64,000 nucleotides of DNA from Bradyrhizobium liaoningense (GTDB taxonomy: Bacteria; Pseudomonadota; Alphaproteobacteria; Rhizobiales; Xanthobacteraceae), in NCBI RefSeq assembly GCF_018130785.1, contig NZ_JAFCJT010000001.1, positions 620,001 through 684,000 on the forward strand, given 5' to 3'. The notes under the pieces were generated by a model. It made no database searches. It was not told where the DNA came from and saw only the letters and a list, made by a program, of their open reading frames with translations. Positions 1 through 8,567 of this stretch are shown in pieces. How positions within the stretch are numbered: position 1 is the stretch's first letter; each line of letters begins with the position of its first letter. A program made the position numbers and the translations under genes.

Positions 1-1092
1 CGAGAACAAAAGAATACTCGCGGCGAAAAGCACGTAACCCAGAAACCCTGTTTCCATCAGAATCGCGATGTAGCCGCTATGATAATTGTCGAGCACCCAG
101 CCGTGGTTCTGCTCGAAATAATCGTAGATCGACGGGATCGTCCAGAAGCCGTTGATTCCGAAGCCGAGCAGCGGCGCATCGTCGAAATGGCTGATCGCGT
201 AGTGCCAGATGAAGGTCCGTTCGGTAAAATTGACGGTGGCATCGCCAATGTGGATGGCGTCGTATCCCGTCGCGTAGAAATAGACGATCAGGAGGCCGGC
301 CAGAATGCACATGACGAACGGCAGGATCGCATAGAGCCTCATGCAGCCGACCGACCACATCGACGTCACGAGCAGTGCACAAGCCGCCAGGGCAACGGCA
401 CCGGCGCCGCGCGATTCCGACGCGAGGACGCAGGTCGACGCCAGCAGGAACGCGACGAGGAACGCCAACCACCCCTGCCCCGTCATCTTCCGGTAGCAGG
501 AGAAAAACATCAGATACGCGCCGACAAAGCCCAGCGTCTGCTTCGATTCATAGACGCCTTGCCATTGACCATTGTGCATCCAGCTATGGTCTACCCCGAT
601 ATCCGGTACGGCGAGTGCGCAAAGCGCCGATGCGGCGACCAATATGAAGAGCCCGGAGGATGTCGCCTTCACGACATCGTCGATATCGATCCGCGTGATC
701 ATACAGAACGCGCCGAACGTCGTCATTGCAAGAGCAGCGCTCTTCATGATGGCTGCGGCATTTAGAGTGGTCCACAACACCGAGACGACCGCCAGCGTGT
801 AGAATGCGAGGAGCGCGATCAGATCGGGGTTGAATGCCAGCTGCAGACGCGGGCGCACGAACGCGCTCGCGTAGATCAGGACGCTCCACATCAGCAGAGC
901 GACCGCCTGTTGCAGATAGGTCAGTCCCGCCGGCAGTATCGCCGTATTGAATGTCCCCATCGACGCGACGACATTGACGGTGATCGATAGGCTGATGACG
1001 AGCCTGGCGACCTTCTCGACGCCGGCACTGCGCGTCTTCCAGATCGCGCTCGTGAGTGCCTCGGAGTCTCTCTCGGTCTGCAGGATGGCCAT
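1..1092 (-). CDS. O-antigen ligase/polymerase-like membrane protein (3' part cut by window edge)
   Basis: The frame is open from an ATG at 1092 down to base 1 without a stop, giving 364 residues; the C-terminus lies outside the window. The product is rich in hydrophobic helices. It carries features of the Wzy_C / O-antigen ligase family: a W-Q-G-V-Y-x-S-K-Q-x-L-G segment in mid-protein, a large loop with F-T-E-R-T-F-I-W, then G-F-G-I-N-G-F-W and D-N-Y-H-S-G-Y. Family members polymerise polysaccharide repeat units or transfer them to a lipid carrier on the periplasmic side of the inner membrane. It is divergent from the acyltransferase gene at 1323, and the flippase and glycosyltransferases to the right support a polysaccharide role. 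Ligase and polymerase cannot be told apart from the sequence. Confidence 0.8.
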   Translation of the reverse strand, partial: MAILQTERDSEALTSAIWKTRSAGVEKVARLVISLSITVNVVASMGTFNTAILPAGLTYLQQAVALLMWSVLIYASAFVRPRLQLAFNPDLIALLAFYTLAVVSVLWTTLNAAAIMKSAALAMTTFGAFCMITRIDIDDVVKATSSGLFILVAASALCALAVPDIGVDHSWMHNGQWQGVYESKQTLGFVGAYLMFFSCYRKMTGQGWLAFLVAFLLASTCVLASESRGAGAVALAACALLVTSMWSVGCMRLYAILPFVMCILAGLLIVYFYATGYDAIHIGDATVNFTERTFIWHYAISHFDDAPLLGFGINGFWTIPSIYDYFEQNHGWVLDNYHSGYIAILMETGFLGYVLFAASILLFS

Positions 1093-1322
1093 GAGGTGAC
1101 TTTCCCTTAAGCTTGGTTAATTATCTGCTACTGCGGGTTGATCTCCCGAGCGCCGGCACTACGAAATCTCGAAACTTCGGGGATTGATAACGATACGGCC
1201 CCTGCTCGATGCATTAATGCAAATCGCACCCCGCTGGTGCTTCCGCCGTCACGACCCTGCTATAAAAGCGCGAGATCCGGCTCGATCGACTTTTCCGGGT
1301 CATCTGGTTTCTCTGGTCACGC
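1093..1322. promoter_or_regulatory. Divergent intergenic region with a perfect TGCATTAATGCA palindrome
   Basis: This is 230 bases between two divergent polysaccharide genes. It contains the perfect 12-base palindrome TGCATTAATGCA at 1210-1221, a TGGTTAA element at 1114-1120, and TATAAA at 1261-1266, which could serve as a -10 box for the rightward gene. AT-rich words like these are rare in this GC-rich DNA. Treating the palindrome as an operator is inference. Confidence 0.4.
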
Positions 1323-2459
1323 ATGAATAAGCCCAGCAATACGTTCGACATCGCCATCGATCAGGCGTTCGACTTCCTGTCTCGGGAATATGCGGCGCTG
1401 TTCGACGGCTCTGCCGCGACCGCGTTTCAGCATCCGCTCTGGCTGGACAGCCTCTACGCCAAGCTCGCATCCCATGCAGGCGCGACGCCGCTGGTCGTCG
1501 TGGTCCGCCACCGTGCGACGGGGGCGCTGGCGATGGTGCTGCCCCTGCTCCGGATCCGGCGCGGGCCGATCCGCACCATCGAATTCGCCGACCTGCGCGT
1601 GTCCGACTATCTGGCGCCGGTCTGCAGCCCCGAGGTGTTTGCCAGCCTGCTGGAGGACGAAGCGGCATCCGCGGAGATCAGGCGCCTCGTCCGCCCGTTC
1701 GATCTGCTTCGCATGACCAAGCTGCCCGACGGACGGCTTCCGATCGAGAGCCTCCTCGGCGCGCCACGCCGGGTCTCGATGGAGACGAACGCCTACGCGA
1801 CCGTTCTCGTTGCTCCGTTCGAGCAATGGCGTGCCAGCGCGCTGGACCGCTCCTATCAGAAAGAGCTCGCCAAGAAATACCGCCAGTTGCAGAAGAAAGG
1901 CGAATTGAGCTTCTTCTGCTGCGAGGACAACGCCTCCATCTTGGAGGCAATGGACGCGATGAAGCAATATCGCGGTCCGCGCTTTCATGCCCAGGGCGAC
2001 GGTGATCTGCTCCAGCGCGCTGAATACTACGACTTCTATTCCGACGTGGCGATCCGCGGTCTCGGCTCGTTCGTCCGACTCTATGCCATGAGGATGGACG
2101 GTGCCGTGATCGCTGCCGTGCTTGGGCTGTGCCATCGCGGCAGATTTCTCGTCATCATGAGCGCGTTCGACATTGCGGGGTACAAGAGCCAGTCGCTTGG
2201 CTCGCTGATGTTCGAGCAGGTCGCGAGAGACTGCATCGAACGCGGCGATCAGATGCTCGACTTCACCATCGGCGACGAGCCATACAAGAGACTGTTTGGC
2301 GGGCAACCTTCGCCGATGTGGATGGTCACGCAGGCCGGCAGCACTGCCGGCGCCGTCACCTTGTTCGCACTGAAGCAGGCCCCCTGGCTCAAACTGGCGG
2401 CCAAGCGGCTGTCGGATTTCAGGCTCTCGCCGGCCCGCACCCCAACGCCCACGCGCTAA
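1323..2459 (+). CDS. CelD/BcsL-type GNAT acyltransferase
   Basis: The 378-residue product has the layout of CelD/BcsL proteins (Acetyltransf_6 domain, FemAB-like GNAT fold). The N-terminal part has A-F-Q-H-P-L-W-L-D-S-L, and the central part a basic run, S-Y-Q-K-E-L-A-K-K-Y-R-Q-L, followed by a C-terminal acyltransferase half with D-F-T-I-G-D-E-P-Y-K. Members are cytoplasmic and are found in cellulose, capsule and exopolysaccharide loci, where they are presumed to acylate sugars or lipid-linked intermediates; few have been tested. Neighbouring genes encode an O-antigen-ligase-like protein and a flippase, which fits sugar decoration. The donor and acceptor are unknown. Confidence 0.75.
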   Translation: MNKPSNTFDIAIDQAFDFLSREYAALFDGSAATAFQHPLWLDSLYAKLASHAGATPLVVVVRHRATGALAMVLPLLRIRRGPIRTIEFADLRVSDYLAPVCSPEVFASLLEDEAASAEIRRLVRPFDLLRMTKLPDGRLPIESLLGAPRRVSMETNAYATVLVAPFEQWRASALDRSYQKELAKKYRQLQKKGELSFFCCEDNASILEAMDAMKQYRGPRFHAQGDGDLLQRAEYYDFYSDVAIRGLGSFVRLYAMRMDGAVIAAVLGLCHRGRFLVIMSAFDIAGYKSQSLGSLMFEQVARDCIERGDQMLDFTIGDEPYKRLFGGQPSPMWMVTQAGSTAGAVTLFALKQAPWLKLAAKRLSDFRLSPARTPTPTR

Positions 2460-2485
2460 CCGAAGCGCGAGCGAGGGCGCAGCGA

Positions 2486-3709
2486 TCAGGCGCTGAGCGC
2501 GCCGCGAACGCGTCCGAGCCAGCCCGGATGCATCTGATCGACGCGATGCGTGAGACTGCGCCGCAGGAAGTGCAACCGGCGCCGCACATCCCATCCGATA
2601 TCGTTGCGGGACGTCAGGGCCTGACGGAAGCGCGCCATTTTCAGCGATCGCTGGTCTGCCGCGAGCTTGTCGGGATCGGAATAGAACTGCGAGATCTTCT
2701 CCGTGCCCATGCCAGCGCTTGCGAGCCAGCGCGGCGCATACTCCGTGCAAAGGCGATCGACGTCGACCAGCAGGCGGGCGACGCCCGTGCCGGCGGCGGG
2801 ACAATTGGTCTGGAACGCATCGCCGATGAGGACGATTCCGGGCTGCAAATGTCCCTCCACCACCGTCAGATCCATCACCCAGTTCTGCACCTTGTCGGTC
2901 ACATGAAAATCGCCGAGGTAAGGCCGTAGTCCAGGCAGCAGACGCAAGACGGTCGCCTCCGGTTCGCGGCGCAGCTCGCGCATGATCGGATCGGTCGGGT
3001 CGCGGAACATGAACAGATTGGCCCGCATGCCTGATGGCACCGGAAACAGGCTGAGATAGTCGATGCCGTCAGCGGTGCGCTCGCCGTAACAGGTCAGCGC
3101 CTCGAAATCGAACGGCGTGCCATCGCGGCGGGCGATCGTGAAGCCGAACGACACCGAATGGCGCTCGGCCAGGACGCGCCGCTTGATGCCGAGCTTGTAG
3201 CCGAGAGCGCCCGCCATGCCTGTGGCGAGCACGACGAGCCGCGCGTCAAGGCGTCGTCCAGACGCAAGCTCGATATGCTGGATATCGTCGCTGGGGTTGA
3301 TCGCGGTGACTTCGTCGACGATCAGATTGGACGGATCGGGCAGCTGGCGGCGCGCCATGGCAACGAGGCCGGCATAGGAAAACCCGTAGGCCTGGCCGAT
3401 GCTGACATCGACGACCTTGCCTTCCCGGATATTGAGCACCCGGTCATACCGGCAGGCGACGTTCTCCAGCGCATGGAGGAAACCCAGCTTGCGGAACATC
3501 TCCAGCTGCTGACCACCGAGCTTCTCGACCCGGAATTCGTCCGGATGCACCGCGCGCTTGTCGACGAGAGCAACGCGATGCCCTGCCCGCGCCAGCACGG
3601 CAGCAGCGAGCGATCCCGCGAGGCCGCCGCCGACGATCGCGATGTCTGCGACGATCGTCGCAGTCCCGGCGGTATCGCTCGGCTCGGTCACGGTTCTATC
3701 CGTCGTCAT
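2486..3709 (-). CDS. FAD-dependent monooxygenase (PHBH-like fold)
   Basis: The product is 407 residues from ATG 3709; the frame stays open further upstream. I chose 3709 because GGGAG lies about ten bases before it and because the FAD motif starts soon after. The N-terminal dinucleotide motif is G-G-G-L-A-G at residues 27-32, followed by D-K-R. Near residue 300 is the G-D-A-F-x-T-N-C-P-A-A-G-T-G-V stretch that binds FAD ribityl/phosphate in group A monooxygenases and halogenase relatives. It converges on the acyltransferase gene, with 26 bases between the stops. Its job in a polysaccharide region is unclear; it could be an unrelated passenger. The substrate is not predictable. Confidence 0.7.
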   Translation of the reverse strand: MTTDRTVTEPSDTAGTATIVADIAIVGGGLAGSLAAAVLARAGHRVALVDKRAVHPDEFRVEKLGGQQLEMFRKLGFLHALENVACRYDRVLNIREGKVVDVSIGQAYGFSYAGLVAMARRQLPDPSNLIVDEVTAINPSDDIQHIELASGRRLDARLVVLATGMAGALGYKLGIKRRVLAERHSVSFGFTIARRDGTPFDFEALTCYGERTADGIDYLSLFPVPSGMRANLFMFRDPTDPIMRELRREPEATVLRLLPGLRPYLGDFHVTDKVQNWVMDLTVVEGHLQPGIVLIGDAFQTNCPAAGTGVARLLVDVDRLCTEYAPRWLASAGMGTEKISQFYSDPDKLAADQRSLKMARFRQALTSRNDIGWDVRRRLHFLRRSLTHRVDQMHPGWLGRVRGALSA

Positions 3710-4183
3710 GGTTTCTGGGCTCCCACGGTTAACGGTGGTTCCATGTGCAATTCTCTCGCCTGATGTCGTATCGCAGGGCCAAACGCGATCATTTCCGGCG
3801 ATTGAGGTTAACGGGTCGCCGGACACATCCGTCCCGGCACGCACCTTGCTCAGAACATCTTCGAAATCCTGCTCTTGCTTCAGACCCGCAGTCCGAATCC
3901 ATTCCTGAGAGGCCATTCCAATGCTCGAACAGCCGCAGGCCGGCCGGCTTCGCGTCCTATCGTGCGCCGACGCGGTATCGCGTCGATTTTCGATCGAGCC
4001 GATGTTCGTTCAATCCGGGACATCAGGGACGCCGCTGTTCCACCGTGAAGCAGCAGCATGCGACCTTCGTCGACCAGGGACGACGGGCTGCGGAGATCGC
4101 GCATTAACACTCGCAATTTTCCGGCATGCTAGGCTCGCGCTGCCATTGCAACGCGTATCTCCGGGGGACGCCCAGTATCCTCG
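3710..4183. promoter_or_regulatory. 474-base intergenic region with GGTTAAC elements
   Basis: This lies between the divergent flavin monooxygenase and flippase genes. It contains GGTTAAC at 3727-3733, within a near-palindrome CCACGGTTAACGGTGG (3723-3738, two mismatches). A second GGTTAAC is at 3806-3812, and ATTAAC is at 4103-4108. Short open frames here (for example 3921-4187) have no recognisable protein features and I do not call them genes. The elements resemble CtrA-type TTAACC half sites, but that is inference. Confidence 0.3.
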
Positions 4184-5530
4184 ATGATCTCTACCATTGT
4201 TCAGTTCCTGCAGCGTGACGTGACGCGCGGTGTCGTCGGGACCATCCTCCTGAAGGTTGGCAGCGGCGCGCTCGCGTTTGCGTTGTTCTCGCTGGCAGCG
4301 CGAACGATGACGCCCGATGGATTCGGTATTTTTGCGACCTGGCTTTCGGTTGCGCAGATCGCCGCAGTCGTAGGACTGGTCGGTCAGGAAGCATTGCTGG
4401 TGCGATTCCTGAACGAGTATGAGGTCGGCCACAGGCCCGACCTCACCAAGGGCCTCCTGCTCTCCAGCTTCAGGATTTCCGCCGTCGCGATGCTGATCGC
4501 GATCGCCGCAGTTGCGCTGGTTGCGCATTTCAGAGGGGATTTGTGGCTGCTGATCCTCGCCGTCTCGGCTTACACCGCCGTGAGTGCCGGATTGATGCTC
4601 GGCAGCCAGATCGCACGCTCGCTGGTCAGCATCATCATGGGCGAAGGCAACCGCGAGTTCTTCTGGCGGGTTTTCGTCGTGCTGTTTCTGCTCGCCATGC
4701 TGTTCGGGCATCGGCAGCTCGACCCCGCCGAGCTGATCGCCGCAATGACGATTGCGATGTCGGCGGGCCTGGTCGCGCAGATCATTGCGATTGCGCGGGC
4801 GCTGCCGGATTTGCGCGCTACGGCGGCGCGTTCCGAAACGTCGCGCTGGCGATCGAGCGCGCTACATTTCTGGCTCGCGTCCATCCTCGAAGTCGCGAAC
4901 CAGTATTTCGACGTCATTCTGGTCTACTGGATGCTGGATCCGGCCACCGCCGGCATCTACTTCGCGGCATCACGCCTCGCCAACATCTTCGCCATGCTCT
5001 CTGCCGCGCTGTACACGTTCGGCGCGCGCCGGCTTCCTTCGCTGTACTTCAGCAAGAACCACCGGGAATTCGAGCGGACGCTGCAGCTCATGGCGGAAGT
5101 GACCGCGCTTTGCGTGGTCGCCGGGCTCGCCCTGATCTGGATCGGCGGCCCCTATCTTCTCAACCTGTTCGGGCCTCATTTCACCGCGCAGCACTCGGTG
5201 CTGATCGTGCTCGCGATCGGAACGGCCATCCAGGCCGCAGGCGGGCCGTCCGCGGCGATCCTGCAGCTGACCGGCCATGAACGCATCTACGTCCCCGTCG
5301 TCGCCGCTAATGTCGCGTTGAGACTGGTCGGATTCCTCGTTCTGATCCCCTGGCTCGGCGTGCTTGGCGCGGCGATTGCGGCCACCGTGTCGCTGGCGCT
5401 CACGACCATCGCGCTCAATGTTTTGTGTCGCCGGCGAACCGGCGTCGATCCTTCGGTTCTCGTGCTGCTGCGTTTCTCGGCGTGGAGGCGCGGTCGCTAT
5501 GCGGTTCGCGGCGCTGACTCCGCCGAATAG
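4184..5530 (+). CDS. Wzx-type polysaccharide flippase / lipopolysaccharide biosynthesis protein
   Basis: The 448-residue product is built of repeated hydrophobic helices (about 12). It has the N-terminal signature of the MOP/PST superfamily: a first helix with K-V-G-S-G-A-L-A-F-A-L-F, then A-A-R-T-M-T-P-D-G-F-G-I-F, the typical x-x-x-P-x-x-x-G-x-x region. Members move lipid-linked oligosaccharide units across the inner membrane for a Wzy polymerase or ligase. The neighbouring ligase-like and glycosyltransferase genes match that partnership. No strong ribosome-binding site is seen close to the ATG, although GGGGGA lies about 18 bases upstream. Confidence 0.8.
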   Translation: MISTIVQFLQRDVTRGVVGTILLKVGSGALAFALFSLAARTMTPDGFGIFATWLSVAQIAAVVGLVGQEALLVRFLNEYEVGHRPDLTKGLLLSSFRISAVAMLIAIAAVALVAHFRGDLWLLILAVSAYTAVSAGLMLGSQIARSLVSIIMGEGNREFFWRVFVVLFLLAMLFGHRQLDPAELIAAMTIAMSAGLVAQIIAIARALPDLRATAARSETSRWRSSALHFWLASILEVANQYFDVILVYWMLDPATAGIYFAASRLANIFAMLSAALYTFGARRLPSLYFSKNHREFERTLQLMAEVTALCVVAGLALIWIGGPYLLNLFGPHFTAQHSVLIVLAIGTAIQAAGGPSAAILQLTGHERIYVPVVAANVALRLVGFLVLIPWLGVLGAAIAATVSLALTTIALNVLCRRRTGVDPSVLVLLRFSAWRRGRYAVRGADSAE

Positions 5531-5760
5531 GCGTCAGTCGTGTGATCGGCCTGGTTAATCCGCGACGGCGCGCGCATGGCCCATTGGTTAACGCGCTCGC
5601 TGCGCGCCATACGGGAACCAGCGGAATTTCCGCACGAACGTGCCGATCGGCAGCTCGCGCATTAACTCCGTTTGTTGCTAGTCGGTGTCTGCCCGATGCC
5701 TGCATGATAGGTACGGGATTAAGAAGGTGAAGAATTCGTTTCTTTAGCGGGTCGGGATCC
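5531..5760. promoter_or_regulatory. Intergenic region with repeated TGGTTAA / ATTAAC elements
   Basis: These 230 bases precede the GT4 gene. TGGTTAA occurs at 5552-5558, TGGTTAAC at 5585-5592 and ATTAAC at 5661-5666. The same word family occurs at 1114, 3727, 3806 and 4103 in the polysaccharide block. No gene is visible here. Confidence 0.3.
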
Positions 5761-6927
5761 GTGCTCCACTACCAGCCGAACAAGGACTTGGGCGAGACGG
5801 CGCTTGCGCCGCTAAACGGCGGCACGCGAAAGCTGCATGTCCTTCTCGTACAGACCCAGGCCGAGAATGCTGGTGCGCAGGAGATCTCCAGGCTGCTCGG
5901 TGCCGGGCTCTCCGCGCGCGGCCATCGCGTCTCCAACCTGTTCTTCTTCCGCAAGTCGGATTCGTTCGACGAGCCGCCCGAGACGCTCTACTGCGCCTCG
6001 ACCCGGCCGGGCAATCCGGTTGCGCTGCTGCGGATGCTGTGGACGCTTGGCGGTCAGATCAGAGCCACACGGCCCGACGCCGTCCTGACCTTCCAGCATT
6101 TCGGCAACGTCATCGGTGCGGGCGTGACGCGCCTCGTCAGCCGCGCCCCTGTCGTCGCCAATCAGGTCTCATCCGCGCTGTCGATGAGCTGGCCGATCCG
6201 CACGGCCGACATCGTCATGGGCAGCGCCGGCTTCTTCGACCGCATCACGCTGAACTCGAAGGACATGGAGCGCGAGTATTCGCGCTACCCGCAGGCCTAC
6301 CGGTCGCGCATGGTGCATGTTCCGCACGGCTTCGAGGACAAGGCCCTCATCCTGCCGAAGGGCGCCGCCCGACAGAAATTCAACCTGCCGCCGGACCGCG
6401 TCCTGCTCGGCTGCGCGGCGAGGCTGCATCCGCACAAGCGGCTCGATGCGGCGATACGCCTGCTGCCGGATGAGCCGTCCTGGCACCTCGCCCTCGCCGG
6501 CCAGGGCGCCGACGAAGCGCGGCTGCGGCAGCTTGCGGACGAGTTGGAGGTCTCGGACCGATTGCATCTGCTCGGCGAAATCGCTCCACGCCAGATCGCG
6601 GATTTTCTCGCCTGCCTCGACATCTTCGTGTTTCCGACGCAGGCTGAGACCTTTGGCCTTGCCGCGGTCGAAGCCGCCAACGCAGGCGTTCCCTCGGTCG
6701 TCACGGATCTTCCCGTTCTGCGCGAGGTGCTGTCCTTCGAGGGCAAGCCCACGGCCCTCTTCGTCGATGCTTCAGACCAAGCGAAGCTGTCGGCTGCCGT
6801 CTCCAGACTCCTGACCGACCAATCACTGAGCGACGAACTGCAACAAAACGCCAAAGGCCTGAGGCTGCGCTATTCGGTCGATGCGATGGTTGAGGAATAC
6901 GTTCAAATCCTCAACCAGCTCATCTGA
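5761..6927 (+). CDS. GT4-family glycosyltransferase
   Basis: The product is 388 residues, starting at a GTG. The N-terminal half opens with L-H-V-L-L-V-Q-T-Q, followed by a glycine-rich loop and G-A-Q-E-I-S-R-L-L, as in GT-B acceptor domains. The C-terminal half has A-A-R-L-H-P-H-K-R-L-D (residues 219-229) and the retaining GT4 EX7E motif with E296 and E304 in A-E-T-F-G-L-A-A-V-E. It would add a sugar from a nucleotide donor to a lipid-linked acceptor at the cytoplasmic face. It is followed 30 bases later by the GINT1-like gene and probably cotranscribed. Donor and acceptor are unknown. Confidence 0.85.
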   Translation: MLHYQPNKDLGETALAPLNGGTRKLHVLLVQTQAENAGAQEISRLLGAGLSARGHRVSNLFFFRKSDSFDEPPETLYCASTRPGNPVALLRMLWTLGGQIRATRPDAVLTFQHFGNVIGAGVTRLVSRAPVVANQVSSALSMSWPIRTADIVMGSAGFFDRITLNSKDMEREYSRYPQAYRSRMVHVPHGFEDKALILPKGAARQKFNLPPDRVLLGCAARLHPHKRLDAAIRLLPDEPSWHLALAGQGADEARLRQLADELEVSDRLHLLGEIAPRQIADFLACLDIFVFPTQAETFGLAAVEAANAGVPSVVTDLPVLREVLSFEGKPTALFVDASDQAKLSAAVSRLLTDQSLSDELQQNAKGLRLRYSVDAMVEEYVQILNQLI

Positions 6928-6957
6928 CCCGGTGCGCTGGAATAGGGTTGGCTCGAC

Positions 6958-8487
6958 ATGATCATCGAGTTTCGCTGCGAACGTGACTACGCGCGGCGGT
7001 GGATGCACCGCCAGACGCTGTCGATCGACGGCCGGGACGTTCCGGTTCAAATCGCGTGGACGGCAACGGCGGAGCCGCGGCCTGCAGGTCTCGACGCGCT
7101 GTTCGGGCTGGAGCGCCTGGTGCTGCACAAAGGCAAGCCCGGCGGCGCCGACCGACTGCCGATCAATCCGGAACCGGCGCACACCGGGACCGCCGACGTG
7201 ATCGTCGATTTCACCGGTGCTCCGCGCGACCCGAACAGCCCCGCCCGGCTCTACCTCCGCCCGCTGTTCAATGGCGCCGCAGGCGAGAACGCTGCGCTTG
7301 CCGCTGTTCTCGCCGGCGATCTGCCGGTGATCGAGATCGTCAACGAGGTCGACGGCGCGGTGCTCGATCGCGGTCATCCCTCCGCGGAAATCGCGGCCGG
7401 CTTGAGCGGTGGTCTCGATACGGTCATGGCGCGTACCCTGACCATGGTGGCGGCCATCCTGTCGGGACGGCCACGCATCGTGCCGCAGCTGGCGCGCCCT
7501 GCACGGAGCGGCAACGGCAAGCCGCCGGCAGCCTATGTTGCGCGCGGCCTTGCCGTTTCAATCGCCAAGGAGATCTATCGCCTCTGCTGCTATGCGCCGC
7601 ATTGGCATGTCGGATGGCGTTTCAATGACGGCGCGGGCGTCTGGCAGCATGGGGATCTCTCCGGGCCCAAATGGAACGTTCTGGGCGATCCCGGAAATCA
7701 CTTCTACGCCGATCCCTTCCCGATCACATGGAAGGGACGAACATTCGTGTTCTTCGAGGACCTTGATCACCGGGTCGGAAAAGGCATCATTTCGGCGATC
7801 GAGTTCGGCGATACCGGACCGGTCGGAGAGGTCGTGCCCGCGCTCGAGGAGGCCTGGCACCTCTCTTATCCGTTCCTGATCGAGAACGATGGCGAGTTGT
7901 GGATGATCCCGGAGAGCTCGCTCAACGGCGACGTCACGCTCTACAAATGCGTCCGGTTTCCCGACAAATGGGAGCGGCATGCGACGCTGCTGTCAGGCCT
8001 TGAACTCGCCGATGCCACGATCACGCAGCACAACGGGCTCAACTATCTGTTCGGGGCCTGGCGCGACGGCGCCGGCGGCTATTCGGATTCGCTTGCGATC
8101 TACTACGCCGAGCACCTGCTCGGCCCCTGGTTACCCCATGCCAGCAACCCGGTCCTGATCGATCGCGCAACCACGCGACCGGCGGGGAATTTCGTCACCA
8201 TCGATGGCAAATTGTGGCGGCCGGTGCAGGATTGCGCCGACGGATATGGCGCAGCGCTCGCGCTGGCGGAAATTGTCGAGTTGTCGCCGACGACGTTCAA
8301 GCAGATCATACGCCACTCCCTCAAGCCCGGACCGGCATGGCCCGGCAGGAAGCTGCACACGCTGAACCGCTGTGGTCGGCTCGAGGTGATCGACGGATCG
8401 CGCGTTCAACCCAAGACCCGCGCCTTCGCGAGCAAATTTCCATCGGTCGTCTTGTCCCCGCGAACCAGTCCCTTTACCGCCTGCTAG
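6958..8487 (+). CDS. Protein with GINT1-like (glucosamine inositolphosphorylceramide transferase 1 N-terminal) propeller domain
   Basis: The product is 509 residues. The C-terminal half, from about residue 215, has W-x-V-G-W-R, then H-F-Y-A-D-P-F-P, F-V-F-F-E-D-L and W-H-L-S-Y-P-F-L. Repeated aromatic-acidic blades of this kind recall the five-bladed propeller domain in plant GINT1 and in bacterial relatives placed beside polysaccharide genes. The N-terminal 200 residues look like the degenerate formyltransferase-like part of such proteins (D-V-I-V-D-F-T-G). It lies 30 bases after the GT4 gene. Bacterial members are uncharacterised; a sugar-binding or sugar-transfer role is inference from context. 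Confidence 0.6.
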   Translation: MIIEFRCERDYARRWMHRQTLSIDGRDVPVQIAWTATAEPRPAGLDALFGLERLVLHKGKPGGADRLPINPEPAHTGTADVIVDFTGAPRDPNSPARLYLRPLFNGAAGENAALAAVLAGDLPVIEIVNEVDGAVLDRGHPSAEIAAGLSGGLDTVMARTLTMVAAILSGRPRIVPQLARPARSGNGKPPAAYVARGLAVSIAKEIYRLCCYAPHWHVGWRFNDGAGVWQHGDLSGPKWNVLGDPGNHFYADPFPITWKGRTFVFFEDLDHRVGKGIISAIEFGDTGPVGEVVPALEEAWHLSYPFLIENDGELWMIPESSLNGDVTLYKCVRFPDKWERHATLLSGLELADATITQHNGLNYLFGAWRDGAGGYSDSLAIYYAEHLLGPWLPHASNPVLIDRATTRPAGNFVTIDGKLWRPVQDCADGYGAALALAEIVELSPTTFKQIIRHSLKPGPAWPGRKLHTLNRCGRLEVIDGSRVQPKTRAFASKFPSVVLSPRTSPFTAC

Positions 8488-8541
8488 CGCATGGCACGAC
8501 GGACGGCGTGGATCGCAACGCCGCCCGTCATCTCGTATGTC

Positions 8542-8567
8542 GACCGCTCCCGCAGGAGGCGGCGGTC
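8542..8567. terminator. Possible bidirectional hairpin between convergent genes
   Basis: GACCGC (8542-8547) pairs with GCGGTC (8562-8567), with an inner CTCC/GGAG pairing around CGCA. It lies in the 79-base gap between the convergent GINT1-like gene and the sugar-binding protein gene and touches the latter's stop codon. No T-tract follows, so intrinsic termination is uncertain. Confidence 0.35.

Noticed and set aside
79-765. Plus-strand open frame of 228 codons
   Set aside because: It is antisense to the O-antigen-ligase-like gene, which has clear family motifs; the plus product is arginine-rich with no domain features.
3921-4187. Short plus-strand frame before the flippase
   Set aside because: No ribosome-binding site of note, no domain, and it overlaps the flippase start in another frame.
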